Both the position numbers and the translations under genes were made by a program. From NCBI RefSeq assembly GCF_001758785.1, contig NZ_LROM01000098.1, forward strand, positions 1 to 49,052: 49,052 nucleotides of DNA. The letters run 5' to 3'. A model generated the notes under the pieces. The model made no database searches and was not told the DNA's origin. It saw nothing but the letters and a program-made list of their open reading frames with translations. Of the stretch, positions 1 through 7,812 are shown piece after piece. Source of the stretch: Duganella phyllosphaerae (GTDB lineage Bacteria > Pseudomonadota > Gammaproteobacteria > Burkholderiales > Burkholderiaceae_D). Position 1 is the first letter of the stretch. Every line of letters begins with the position of its first letter.

Positions 1-1331
1 CGACCGGGTTCTTCTGGTGGTTACTTTCGAACGGCCCGGATATGGCCATTGCAATCATCAGATCCCTTCGCACTATTGGCTCACAGGCCGGCAACCTACC
101 GTTCGAACTCACGCCGTCGGGTCCGATGACTATCGCGTTCGATATCGTTAAAAAGGCATTTAAAGGACTGAGCTGGGTTCACCCGATCGACAACTTGGGA
201 ATCGTGCTTGTTTCTGCAGCGGTGGTGGTGGCGATGGCGGTGGTGGCCGCGAATGTTTTGATTGCCTTAGTCACAGCATGGGTAATGACCTACGCTGGAG
301 TATTCATCCTTGGATTTGGCGGTGGGCGCTGGACGTCGGACATGGCGATCAGTTATTTCAAGGCCATGCTCGGAATCGCGCTCGAGTTGATGACGGTGAC
401 ATTGCTCGTTGCGATAGCCATCAGTGTCATTGACGGCTTTTACCAGAGAGTCGACGGATCGTCGGTTTATGAGTTACTGCTTGTCTTAAGTGTCTGCGTG
501 GTCCTGGCTCTGCTGATCGACAAGATCCCTCCGCGCGTCGCAGCACTCGCCGGAGGGGGCTCTGGTGCTGGAGTTAGCGCGGGCTCAATTATGAGTGGCG
601 CTGCAATGGCCGCTGCCGCCGCAGCGACAGGCGGTGCAGCCATCGCTGCGGGGGCTGCCAGCGCGGCTGGTGGTTTGCAGGCATTGACTGCTGCCTTTTC
701 GAAGGCCCAAGCTGCCGAGGACGCGGGAGGCGGCACTGAAGCGATGATGAACGCTGCGGGCGCTGCCGGTGAGAGCAATGCTGGCAGCGAAACCAATTCA
801 GGCGCATCGCTGGCATCCGCTATGGGAGATGACGCTGGCGGGGCTGCACCGTCGGCCGGCGCGACAAGTAATGCCAGTGGCGGTGACACCTCTCCGTCAG
901 CGAACGCAAAGATGGATTCAGAAGGCTCTGGTCAAACCACGAGTTCGAGTGCTGAGATGCGGTCAGCGGCCGCCCCCGGGAACCAAGCATCGACATCGGC
1001 ATCGGGAACATCTTCGAGTGGTAAGGCGGGCTCTACAACTGGAAAGGTCGCCAGGGTGGCGGGGCGTACAGTTGCCAACCTCGCTGCCGGCGCCTGGGAC
1101 GTCGCCAAGTCCAAGGCAAACGATGTGCGCGAGTCCGCAGCCGAACGCGTGGCCGATACCACTGGAGGAAAGATTGCGGCAGCGATCAAAGCAAGGGGTG
1201 CTGTAGAGAGCAAGCCAGCATCGAGCCGCTTTGACGGTGATAGCCTCTCCGCAGGCAAGCAGCCGGTCGACGCAGATGCCGAAGTCGCCGCCTTCCGCGA
1301 CCGCGAGAGCGACCCGAACGAACATGACTGA
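1..1331 (+). CDS. trbL: TrbL, P-type conjugative transfer membrane protein (5' end outside window)
   Basis: The reading frame is open to the left edge (frame begins at base 3, reading TGFFWWLLSNGPDM before the first ATG at 42), so this is a partial gene and the ATG at 42 is internal. Several hydrophobic segments follow (about residues 50-95, 108-128 and 143-160 counted from the ATG at 42), then a long Ala/Gly/Ser-rich hydrophilic tail of about 250 residues. The FFWWLLSNGP motif and this layout are typical of TrbL/VirB6-like inner-membrane components of type IV secretion systems of the IncP Tra2 type. It is followed 23 bp downstream by a trbN-like gene, as expected for the end of a trb operon. 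The low-complexity tail makes exact homology assignment harder, but the N-terminal part is convincing. Confidence 0.85.
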   Translation, partial: TGFFWWLLSNGPDMAIAIIRSLRTIGSQAGNLPFELTPSGPMTIAFDIVKKAFKGLSWVHPIDNLGIVLVSAAVVVAMAVVAANVLIALVTAWVMTYAGVFILGFGGGRWTSDMAISYFKAMLGIALELMTVTLLVAIAISVIDGFYQRVDGSSVYELLLVLSVCVVLALLIDKIPPRVAALAGGGSGAGVSAGSIMSGAAMAAAAAATGGAAIAAGAASAAGGLQALTAAFSKAQAAEDAGGGTEAMMNAAGAAGESNAGSETNSGASLASAMGDDAGGAAPSAGATSNASGGDTSPSANAKMDSEGSGQTTSSSAEMRSAAAPGNQASTSASGTSSSGKAGSTTGKVARVAGRTVANLAAGAWDVAKSKANDVRESAAERVADTTGGKIAAAIKARGAVESKPASSRFDGDSLSAGKQPVDADAEVAAFRDRESDPNEHD

Positions 1332-1354
1332 ATCCTTTCCAGTAAGGTGACAAC

Positions 1355-1936
1355 ATGCCGATGGATCTTCCGCCGCAGCTGCAAGAGCGCATCACTTGCT
1401 CAATTGCGGCTGCCGTTCAGTACGGCATCCCTGCGAACATTATGCTGGCTGTTGCTGAAAAGGAGGGCGGTAAAGCAGGGCAGTGGGTGCGTAATGCCAA
1501 CGGTACGCACGATGTCGGTCCACTTCAGTTCAACACAGCTTATCTCCGCCAGCTATCGAAATATGGCATTGCGCCTGGCGACGTGGCAGCTGCTGGTTGT
1601 TACCCCTATGAACTGGCAGCGTGGCGCCTCCGTATGCACATCAAGCAGGACACCGGGGATCTTTGGAGACGCTGCTCCAATTATCATTCTCGGAATGCTC
1701 AGTTGAACGAGATCTACCGGGTGGACTTGGTCCAACGATCGAAGCTGTGGGCGGAATGGATCGAATCTCGATTTACTGTTCGCGGTTATGTAGAGGAAAA
1801 TACTTCTTTGCTGTACAGCGATCAGAAGCACCCACGCGAACATTCCGTGCGAGTGCCTTTGCGTCAGGCATATTCACACAGCGTTATCAAGGTACTATAT
1901 CAACCACGCGCCATTGCTAATCACCCGCGACGTTAG
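1355..1936 (+). CDS. trbN: TrbN-like lytic transglycosylase (conjugation)
   Basis: The 193-residue protein has an SLT-type muramidase core at about residues 18-140: GIPANIMLAVAEKEGG contains the expected catalytic Glu (AEKE), followed by GTHDVGPLQFN and later NYHSR. Such VirB1/TrbN-like enzymes locally open peptidoglycan for assembly of the mating channel. There is no strong signal peptide, as in some family members. The start is supported by AAGGTGA a few bases before ATG 1355. It lies 23 bp after trbL, so is probably in the same operon. The last ~50 residues, after ESRF, do not look like the rest of the family as I remember it, so a frameshift or replacement of the 3' end is possible. Confidence 0.72.
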   Translation: MPMDLPPQLQERITCSIAAAVQYGIPANIMLAVAEKEGGKAGQWVRNANGTHDVGPLQFNTAYLRQLSKYGIAPGDVAAAGCYPYELAAWRLRMHIKQDTGDLWRRCSNYHSRNAQLNEIYRVDLVQRSKLWAEWIESRFTVRGYVEENTSLLYSDQKHPREHSVRVPLRQAYSHSVIKVLYQPRAIANHPRR

Positions 1937-2070
1937 TTCATTTTAGTGCCGCCTGGAGTCGGTTGGGCTCGCCAGTCGATTCCGCTCCACCAAAACGTCA
2001 GCATGGTGGGGATCCTCGATTCTGTCAGAGGGAGGTGACTTGATCGCACCTGAGAGTGTGGATTGTCGGC

Positions 2071-2367
2071 TCAGCGGCGCAAGCAGTTGCGGGACTCGGT
2101 GCCGGTTTTTTTTGCCTTCAGCCTCGGCAGAATGAGCCCCGCCGCTAGGCCGAAAGGTCCGGAAATCATCAGCAAGGTTTGCCAGCGCAGGAACGCATAG
2201 TACTCAGCTTCGGTATGCTTCCGATGAGTCTTGCCGGTATAGGTGCCGGTATATGTGCCGTTATTGCCCGGCTTGATTGGTGCGTCGGGATACGTGGCGA
2301 TTCCATAGGCGAAAACCAGTAGGAACCAAGCGAGGACGGCCATCAGAATGCAGCGAACTATTTTCAT
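2071..2367 (-). CDS. small two-helix membrane protein, unknown function
   Basis: The product is about 98 residues with a hydrophobic N-terminal segment (roughly residues 2-23) and a second one near the C-terminus (about 68-86), separated by a polar loop rich in Thr/Gly/Lys. I prefer the ATG at 2367 because GGGAA lies six bases before it; an upstream in-frame ATG at 2379 has no such site. I do not recognise a family. It is convergent with the preceding trb genes and has no partner gene, so it may be a cargo gene or an entry-exclusion-type lipoprotein/membrane protein, but neither can be shown from the sequence. Confidence 0.5.
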   Translation of the reverse strand: MKIVRCILMAVLAWFLLVFAYGIATYPDAPIKPGNNGTYTGTYTGKTHRKHTEAEYYAFLRWQTLLMISGPFGLAAGLILPRLKAKKTGTESRNCLRR

Positions 2368-2379
2368 GAGGTTTCCCAT

Positions 2380-2844
2380 TCATTTCGGGCTGCCGCCAGG
2401 CACCGTGCATCCGCACCGAGTACCCCTTCATTCCCATCCCGCAATGCATCGCCATGCAACTGCATCAAAAAAAGATTGCGGCAGCCGCCATCGTGTCTGT
2501 TCAGCAGGTGTCGCAGCAATGCACTTTGGGCGCAACTAGTTCGTCCAGTGCAGCGTGGCAAGCCGAGGATGAACTGCGATCAAGATCCGCCATTTTCGCA
2601 CCCAGAGAAGGCCATAGCAATACCGCGATTAAATAAGCGGACGTATGCGTGCGTCCCTGCCGCCGACCGCTGCACGCAGGAACCCATGCTGCTCCGGGAG
2701 CAAGAACGCACCTAGTTTGCCGGCCCGGTCACCCCCGGTGTCAAGCCACCGTCGCGCCGACGATGGCCGAAACTGGCCCATCCGGATTAGCTCCCGGGCA
2801 GCGCGCCAGCACGATTCGTCGTCCTAACGCAGCTCGGTCAACGT
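2380..2844. other. intergenic stretch without a convincing gene
   Basis: About 470 bp. Short open frames exist on both strands (for example 2454-2636 and 2649-2906) but none has a good ribosome site, family resemblance or sensible composition. The end of the stretch carries the promoter of the HNH gene. I see no repeat or RNA structure that stands out. Confidence 0.5.
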
Positions 2845-2873
2845 TTGACAACTTCCCTTCCTGTTTTGATAGA
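2845..2873 (+). promoter_or_regulatory. probable sigma-70 promoter of the HNH gene
   Basis: A perfect -35 hexamer TTGACA at 2845-2850 is followed after 16-17 bases by a weak -10 region (TGATAG/GATAGA at 2867-2873). The ATG of the HNH gene is about 37 bases further on. The -10 is poor, so this is moderately supported. Confidence 0.45.
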
Positions 2874-2909
2874 GGCGATAGTTTGGCGGAGTCGGTCAGG
2901 AGTTGATAG

Positions 2910-4199
2910 ATGGCGCGGCTGGACGCTTACAAAGTAAAAGCTAGCGAGTTAGAATCACGTCCGTATATCGTCTGGCTACAATCCCACATTATCGAAAAAA
3001 GGGATGGCGGTATGGCGAAGGTAATCAGTCAGTTCTTCTCAGATTTGGGGTATCCCCTTCGGAACATGCGTTGGTCGTGGGGCGCGCGTAACGGAAACTC
3101 TATATTGCTGCGTACCTGGAACGACGAATATGCATTCAAAGAGCGCAAGCTGAGAGTCCTGGATATTGAAGACGCCGATAAGCGGTTCGATTCGTTTGGC
3201 CTGGACGAGCGCATCGTTCAACTTAAGGCCCTATGGGATGGAAACGTCGCCGGATACACCGTTATTGCAACGGCAAAGGACAATAACGCTCGTCCGCGCG
3301 AAATAATTGCGTACAGGGACGATGTTGTATTCGCGCTCTCCCGGCTTGAACAAAATTCCAACGGGGATATCGTTGCAATCGTCGGTGACACTGTTCGCCT
3401 CGCCGGATTAGCACTGCACGCACAGACTCACCGGCCTGCGCGGGCGCAAGGCGACTTCCCCGTAGGCGACGAGCAGCGCTCAGGGCTGTCCACTGACTCG
3501 TACAAGGAGAAGATTCCCGCTATCCGCGCTTGGCTCATTGAAGTTTGCCGCGCCCGAGGGACCGTGACGTATTCCGACGTCATGAACCGCTTTGCGCTGA
3601 CCTTCTACCCTTTGCGCAATGCAATGAGTCGTCTCGGTCACGAGTGCAAAAACGCTAAGGAACCCATTATCACGGCGCTCATCGTCGATAAGGATACCCG
3701 GCGCTGTTCCCAGGGGCTATTCGACGAGTTCCACATTGATGACGATGTACTGGAGCGGGAGCGGTGCTACGCTCACTGGGCGCCCACAGTCGCAGACGCA
3801 TCGCCCGCTGTAGTTGCCCCTTTACTGAGCAGCCTCCTAGGCAAACCCAACGATGAGTTTGAACAGCGCGCGGCACGATTCACACAGGTGCAGACACGCC
3901 CGGAGCAAGGTGCGTTCCGAGACACTGTGTTCCGAGCTTGTGGTGGCCAGTGTGTCGTGAGCGGATGCACTGTCCCGGAGGCTTTGGAAGCTGCTCACTT
4001 GCTTGGCCGCGATTGGCGCCGGGGGCATAATCGCGCGGCCGATGGCATTTTGCTTCGCCGGGACTTGCACAACTTGTACGACCGTGGACTGTTGCGGATT
4101 AGTGATGCTGGCCAAGTGGAGTTGTCAGATGAGGTGCTTGCTTACTACGGCGCATTCAATGGAGTGATTGTGACCGTAGACGACCGGGTCAGCGCATGA
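2910..4199 (+). CDS. HNH endonuclease domain protein
   Basis: The 429-residue protein carries an HNH module near its C-terminus (about residues 336-400): FRACGGQC, VSGC, EAAHLLGR, then DGILLRRDLHNLYDRGLL. The Cys pairs would hold zinc, and the AAH and LHNLYD segments supply the metal-binding His/Asn residues of HNH_2-type nucleases. The ~330 residues before it are uncharacterised; family members of this type are often solitary restriction-like defence nucleases in which the N-terminal part recognises DNA. The start has AGGAG seven bases upstream (ATG 2910). It is monocistronic with its own promoter and no methyltransferase is nearby, so it is not an ordinary type II restriction-modification pair. 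Substrate is unknown. Confidence 0.8.
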   Translation: MARLDAYKVKASELESRPYIVWLQSHIIEKRDGGMAKVISQFFSDLGYPLRNMRWSWGARNGNSILLRTWNDEYAFKERKLRVLDIEDADKRFDSFGLDERIVQLKALWDGNVAGYTVIATAKDNNARPREIIAYRDDVVFALSRLEQNSNGDIVAIVGDTVRLAGLALHAQTHRPARAQGDFPVGDEQRSGLSTDSYKEKIPAIRAWLIEVCRARGTVTYSDVMNRFALTFYPLRNAMSRLGHECKNAKEPIITALIVDKDTRRCSQGLFDEFHIDDDVLERERCYAHWAPTVADASPAVVAPLLSSLLGKPNDEFEQRAARFTQVQTRPEQGAFRDTVFRACGGQCVVSGCTVPEALEAAHLLGRDWRRGHNRAADGILLRRDLHNLYDRGLLRISDAGQVELSDEVLAYYGAFNGVIVTVDDRVSA

Positions 4200-4286
4200 C
4201 CAGATAACGCGTCGAAACGTAGAAGGTGATCTGCGAAGTGTCACGTTATGCCAGAGCTAAATCTAATTTTCCACCTACGAGATATT

Positions 4287-4820
4287 CTAAGAGGCCAGCA
4301 TGTCGCGCACTGGCTTTCCCGGCAGGCCGCGTTCGGCCCATGCCCGCCAGGCGATGATTTCACGATCACAGCAGTCTTTCATGAACACACCGGTCACGAC
4401 CTCACCGTTGTCGCAGGCAAACTCGAACTCGTCCGAACACCAGCGCCGGTTCGGCTCGGCCACGCCAACGACGCCGTCATACACGCGGCTGCTGACGCGG
4501 CGACAACAACAGGCTGTGCTCCTTCATGACCCGATAAAAGCGCTTATGGTTGATCGCCTGCAGGCCCATCAACGCCCGAGTGCGATTGACTAGCGCGCCG
4601 GCCCTGCGGTACCCGTAGGTTGGCAGCGCCGTGATCTCGGCCCGCACGCGTTGACCAGGATGACGTCGGCGGGCTGGTGGAACGTCTGGGTGGTCCGGCC
4701 GTCAACCCAGTCGGTCGGGCGCGTCGCCATCACGCACACATTCGAGCGCGCCACGCCCAGAGCCGAACAGACCGCTTTCACTGGCCGTCGTTGCCCAACA
4801 AGGGCGAGCGCGCAATCCAC
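4287..4820 (-). pseudogene. IS2-like OrfB fragment, frameshifted and 3'-truncated
   Basis: Pieces of an IS2 OrfB can be followed through three frames: DCALALVGQRRPVKAVCSAL...DWVDGR, then EITALPTYGYRRAGALVN and INHKRFYRVMKEHSLLL, then EPNRRWCSDEFEFACDNGE with the first catalytic-core Asp and DCCDREIIAW. The copy ends at RDMLAS, before the remaining D and E of the DDE triad. At least two frameshifts and the truncation make it non-functional. Confidence 0.75.
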
Positions 4821-5172
4821 TTTTTTTCCGAGCGAACTCGACTGCCTCGTTCAGAATTTCCGCTTCCATCGTCTTCTTGCCCAGCATCCGTTGCAGCTGG
4901 GTGATCTGTGCGCGGGCGGCAGCCCGTTCGCTGGAGGGCACCACCGATTCGCCGGCGGTGACGGCCATCAGCGCGTCTTCGCGTTCCAGCTTGCGCCATT
5001 TGAACAGCTGACTGGCGCCGACTCCGTGCTTGCGGGCGACCAGCGATAGGCACATGCCCGGTTCGTACGTCTCGCGTAGAATCGCGGCCTTTTCCTCGGC
5101 GGACCAGCGCCAGCGGCGCTCCTCGCTCACTGTAACCACTTCGATTGTTTGCTTGTTCCTAGTCATATGCAC
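4702..5172 (-). pseudogene. IS2-like OrfA (regulator/HTH part of transposase)
   Basis: Residues ~23-60 (WSAEEKAAILRETYEPGM, SLVARKHGVGASQLFKWRK) form the helix-turn-helix of IS3-family OrfA, and ITQLQRMLGKKTMEAEILNEAVE is the leucine-zipper segment. In IS2 the frame then reads KKWIAxxPLL and stops at about 120 residues. Here an A7 run (IS2 has an A6G slippery site at this point) puts the zero frame into a 35-residue readthrough tail, while the IS2-like ending is found in a neighbouring frame. The run is either a decayed programmed-frameshift site or a simple indel. Confidence 0.75.
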
Positions 5173-5235
5173 AGTCCTATTCCTATCCGTAAGAATAACG
5201 CATGGGCTGTGTCCGGTGAATCAAGGGCTATCTCA

Positions 5236-5481
5236 CGGTGTATGCTCAAGGAAGCAAAGGGAAGATACGATCAATTCTTTGACGAGTTTCGCCAGGTTCG
5301 CGGATGGTGGACAGCAGGTGCTGACAAAATGCTCGAGGAGGCTTACCGACAGGGGGCTGCGGCCGTGCCACGCCCGCCAGTGCAACTACGGTGGCACTTC
5401 ATGGAACCATTGAGCTATCGCTATTTCTCTAAAATTATCAAGGCCGCATATCCCGATATTGATGTGTTATATCAACCATGA
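5236..5481 (+). pseudogene. C-terminal fragment of a Tox-REase-5 polymorphic toxin
   Basis: The frame reads CMLKEAKGRYDQFFDEF, then WHFMEPLSYRYFSKII and ends DIDVLYQP. This is the signature of the restriction-endonuclease-fold toxin domain Tox-REase-5, in which the E-x-K of LKEAKG belongs to the nuclease core, found at the C-termini of Rhs/VgrG/T6SS-type effectors. The carrier protein and the N-terminal strands of the domain are gone: the IS2-like remnant abuts directly at about 5230. The stop codon overlaps the ATG of the downstream immunity gene (ATGA at 5478-5481), the usual toxin-immunity coupling. A frame open further upstream is IS sequence and not toxin. Confidence 0.7.
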
Positions 5482-6215
5482 AATCCACACCCGCACTTGA
5501 GCTGTTTTTCCGCCGCGAACGATCCACATTGATCGATGTCGAAAGTCAGATGGCGGAGTTATTCGAGTTTTCACGCACTGCCGGCGAATTCTCCCCCTTG
5601 CTTCAACGGTGGTTGCTTTCCTCTGACAAGAGCAAAGAGGACGCGTCGAGGTACGAGGCATTCGATGCAAACGGGCCAACTTCCGCAGCCCTGGCGGTAC
5701 TGCGCGAAAAAAGCAGGGGCGTGAATGACATCCGCTCGATGTCTCTCTGGAATGGCGCGGAGGCCGATGCTGAGAACGCCACCCTTTCCTCTCGCACGAA
5801 CGTTATGGGGCGGCCCGACACGGTGGAATTCGCCTTGAGAGTGACACCATCCGTTATTGACTGGAAAACCCCGGTCGAGTGGCTGCAAAAAGCAATATCC
5901 ATCTGGCATCCAAGCGTTGCCACATTTGGGCCGTATTGGTACAGCGACCACAAGGTCTTTGAGGACCGGCCAGGCGCAAGCTGGATGCTCTATCTTCAAC
6001 TTGTACTGACCGCTCAGCAAGTCCCCGAGGCTCGTGCGCTGGTACCGGTGATGGGCAAGAACAATAAAGGTAATGAAAAACAATTCGGCACCATTATTGT
6101 CAGCGTCACCGACGGGCAGTTCTCCGATGAGAACCCGGAACACATCAAGATCGCCAACGCGATTGAGACGCGGCTGGTCGACCAGGACTTATTGCCCCGA
6201 TATACCGACCTCTGA
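5478..6215 (+). CDS. Imm52-family immunity protein
   Basis: The 245-residue protein has the features I associate with Imm52: an N-terminal PLLQRWLLSSDKSKEDASRYEAF segment, a central FGPYWY motif (about residues 154-159), the GASWMLYLQ segment and a C-terminal GTIIVSVTDGQFSDENPEHIKIANAIE. Imm52 proteins neutralise Tox-REase-5 toxins, and the preceding ORF is exactly such a toxin tail with a 4-bp start/stop overlap. The gene is intact although the toxin is not, so it may be kept as an orphan immunity gene that protects against related toxins from competitors; that is inference. No membrane segment or signal peptide is seen, consistent with a cytoplasmic nuclease inhibitor. Confidence 0.8.
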   Translation: MKSTPALELFFRRERSTLIDVESQMAELFEFSRTAGEFSPLLQRWLLSSDKSKEDASRYEAFDANGPTSAALAVLREKSRGVNDIRSMSLWNGAEADAENATLSSRTNVMGRPDTVEFALRVTPSVIDWKTPVEWLQKAISIWHPSVATFGPYWYSDHKVFEDRPGASWMLYLQLVLTAQQVPEARALVPVMGKNNKGNEKQFGTIIVSVTDGQFSDENPEHIKIANAIETRLVDQDLLPRYTDL

Positions 6216-6470
6216 CATCTGAAGCTGAGCGATAACGTAATCTGGACAGTGGACCTGGACGCATCCCCTGAGGATGCGCCGAAGCTGGCCGGACAAGAGA
6301 AGGCATGGCTTATGCGCAAGGCGTTGTATCGGCAATGCCATGCCAGCAAAATTCTTGACGATCAACTTTATGTCACAGCATGTGCGCGGCCACACAGGTT
6401 AGAGAATCCACGCGAGCATATTTTGCAAATGCCAACATACCGAATTAGCGACGTGATTTGGTCGAGATAG
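6216..6470 (+). pseudogene. possible fragment of a further small protein after the immunity gene
   Basis: Directly after the Imm52 stop a frame runs without stops (LKLSDNVIWTVDLDASPEDAPKLAGQ...). The first ~35 residues look protein-like and start without a usable ATG; the later part looks random. It may be the degraded 5' part of another accessory gene of the toxin locus. It overlaps the 3' end of the convergent zeta gene, which speaks against it being functional. Confidence 0.25.
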
Positions 6471-7443
6471 TCTCTTTCGACCTTGGCGATAAGCCGGATA
6501 TCTTTCCGTGCTTCTCCACATGCGGCGCCCCGGTTGTTGAATACGAGATGCTGATCTGATCATCGCGTTGAAGCGTCGTCACGGCTTGCTTTTTGTCATC
6601 AGGAAGCAGGCCCAGCATCAACAAATCATGAATCACACAATTGCCTGCCGCCGTATCGAGCTGGCCCAGGAAGTACGTGGTTTTCAGCAGAACAGGGCCA
6701 GTGTAGATCCCACGCAATTCATCAGCGCCGGTCACTGCATAGCCTTTTTTCTCCAGTTCAGCCGTCAATTGCTGTTGTTCCCGTTCGCGCTGTTTCAACG
6801 GGTGCACCAGGCGCTTGATAACCCAATCTTTTGCATCGGGCGCCACCGCGAACTGGATGTTCCGCTCGATCACGGCCTGCAATTTTGCCTCTGTAAATTC
6901 AGCGGAATTGTCGTAGATATAGACATTGTCTGCGACCTCTGCTGCGCGAGGCAGCAACGCCAAGGTACGTTCGTAACGTTCGCGCACCTTGTCCGGCGCG
7001 ACGTAGTGCCCGGTGGTCGTGCCGGTCTCGTATCGGAACTTCACCCTATCCACATTGGTTTCAGGATTGTCGGTGGTGATAAAAGTCAGGAAGAGGCGGT
7101 AACCTTGCTCTTTCAGCATCAGCATCTCGTTGATGCGTGAGGGATGGGACATGACTGTCTCGAACGCGAACGGCAGCTTGCTGGCGATCGCTTCTGCGCG
7201 GGCCTGGATGGCTGCCGCCTGTGCAGCTTCATCCCGGGCATTTTGATCGGCGAAATTCCCCTTCAGGTCTTTTGCGACCTGGTCCGGATTAATGAAACGT
7301 GCCGGCACCGGGTAGACGCCGCTAACGGTCGCCAGGCCGGTCTGCTTGATCTCTTCGATCACCGAGGTTTTTCCAGAGCCATTGGGGCCGGCAAACACCA
7401 TGACGTGAAGATCAAGTGGTTGGGAAGCTTGAGTTGAGGACAT
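6445..7443 (-). CDS. zeta-toxin family kinase
   Basis: The 332-residue protein begins with a P-loop, VFAGPNGSGKTSV (about residues 16-28), followed by FINPDQVA and FETVMSHPSR, the arrangement of zeta/PezT toxins, which phosphorylate UDP-N-acetylglucosamine (or UDP-sugars) and stall peptidoglycan synthesis. FINPD and FETV supply substrate and catalytic residues by family analogy. The C-terminal ~120 residues are specific to this subgroup. A 78-residue ORF ends 41 bp upstream and is the probable antitoxin. No strong ribosome site precedes ATG 7443, which would keep toxin output low. Function as a plasmid-addiction module is inference. Confidence 0.85.
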   Translation of the reverse strand: MSSTQASQPLDLHVMVFAGPNGSGKTSVIEEIKQTGLATVSGVYPVPARFINPDQVAKDLKGNFADQNARDEAAQAAAIQARAEAIASKLPFAFETVMSHPSRINEMLMLKEQGYRLFLTFITTDNPETNVDRVKFRYETGTTTGHYVAPDKVRERYERTLALLPRAAEVADNVYIYDNSAEFTEAKLQAVIERNIQFAVAPDAKDWVIKRLVHPLKQREREQQQLTAELEKKGYAVTGADELRGIYTGPVLLKTTYFLGQLDTAAGNCVIHDLLMLGLLPDDKKQAVTTLQRDDQISISYSTTGAPHVEKHGKISGLSPRSKETISTKSRR

Positions 7444-7484
7444 AATAAAAGCGTGGGCAGTGCCGCGCTCTCAAGTATGTGGAG

Positions 7485-7721
7485 CTACTTGCTCGTCGCC
7501 AGGCGCTTGCTGACGGCGCTGGCCAGGTCCGACGTGACGGCCTTTGACGCATCGCGCTTCGGCGCATTTTCCGTGCGAAGTTTGATGTCGGCGAGCGTTT
7601 TACCCATGTTGCCGATGATCGCCCTGTCCCATTCGGCAACAGTTGCCCCGAGAAACGGAGCGTCCCCCTTTAATACGGTAGGCGAATCAAACCTGCGAGG
7701 TCCGCGAATCTTGAGTGTCAT
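7485..7721 (-). CDS. small protein upstream of zeta toxin, candidate antitoxin
   Basis: The 78-residue protein (starting MTLKIRGPRRFDSP) sits 41 bp upstream of the zeta toxin in the same direction with a good ribosome site (AGGGAGA before ATG 7721). It is basic in the N- and C-terminal parts with a middle FLGATVAEWDRAIIGNMGKTLADIK. It does not resemble Gram-positive epsilon or the PezA HTH that I remember, so the antitoxin role is inferred from position and size only. Confidence 0.55.
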   Translation of the reverse strand: MTLKIRGPRRFDSPTVLKGDAPFLGATVAEWDRAIIGNMGKTLADIKLRTENAPKRDASKAVTSDLASAVSKRLATSK

Positions 7722-7753
7722 GATGGTCTCCCTTCAATTGACGTGTGCATTTC

Positions 7754-7759
7754 ATTATA
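7754..7759 (-). promoter_or_regulatory. -10 element upstream of the zeta operon
   Basis: On the minus strand TATAAT lies 33 bp before the antitoxin ATG. I see no good -35 at 16-18 bp, so expression may need an activator or be weak. A GC-rich inverted sequence (GGGCCGGGCC region, about 7776-7792) lies just upstream and could serve as the traC-gene terminator or an operator. Confidence 0.35.
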
Positions 7760-7812
7760 GTCCAGGTTCTCAGGCACCGGCCCGGCCCTTACCACCTGAC
7801 CGGTGCTGACGA

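Larger units (their letters stand above)
4287..5225 (-). mobile_element. truncated IS3-family element, IS2-like
   Basis: An IS2-type orfA and the N-terminal half of orfB lie on the minus strand. The orfB end, with the rest of the catalytic core and the terminal inverted repeat, is missing beyond about 4287. The other end lies close to 5220-5235, where the sequence changes abruptly into a toxin reading frame; the tip there may be TGATTCACCGGACACAG, but this is tentative because the partner repeat is lost. The element appears dead: 3' truncation plus at least two frameshifts. Confidence 0.8.

Noticed and set aside
2454..2906. Small overlapping frames before the HNH gene
   Set aside because: No ribosome sites, random-looking composition, and they overlap the likely promoter.
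1880..5480. Both the trbN-like protein and the toxin fragment contain VLYQP near the end
   Set aside because: The match is five residues and the surrounding bases do not align beyond that, so it is probably chance.
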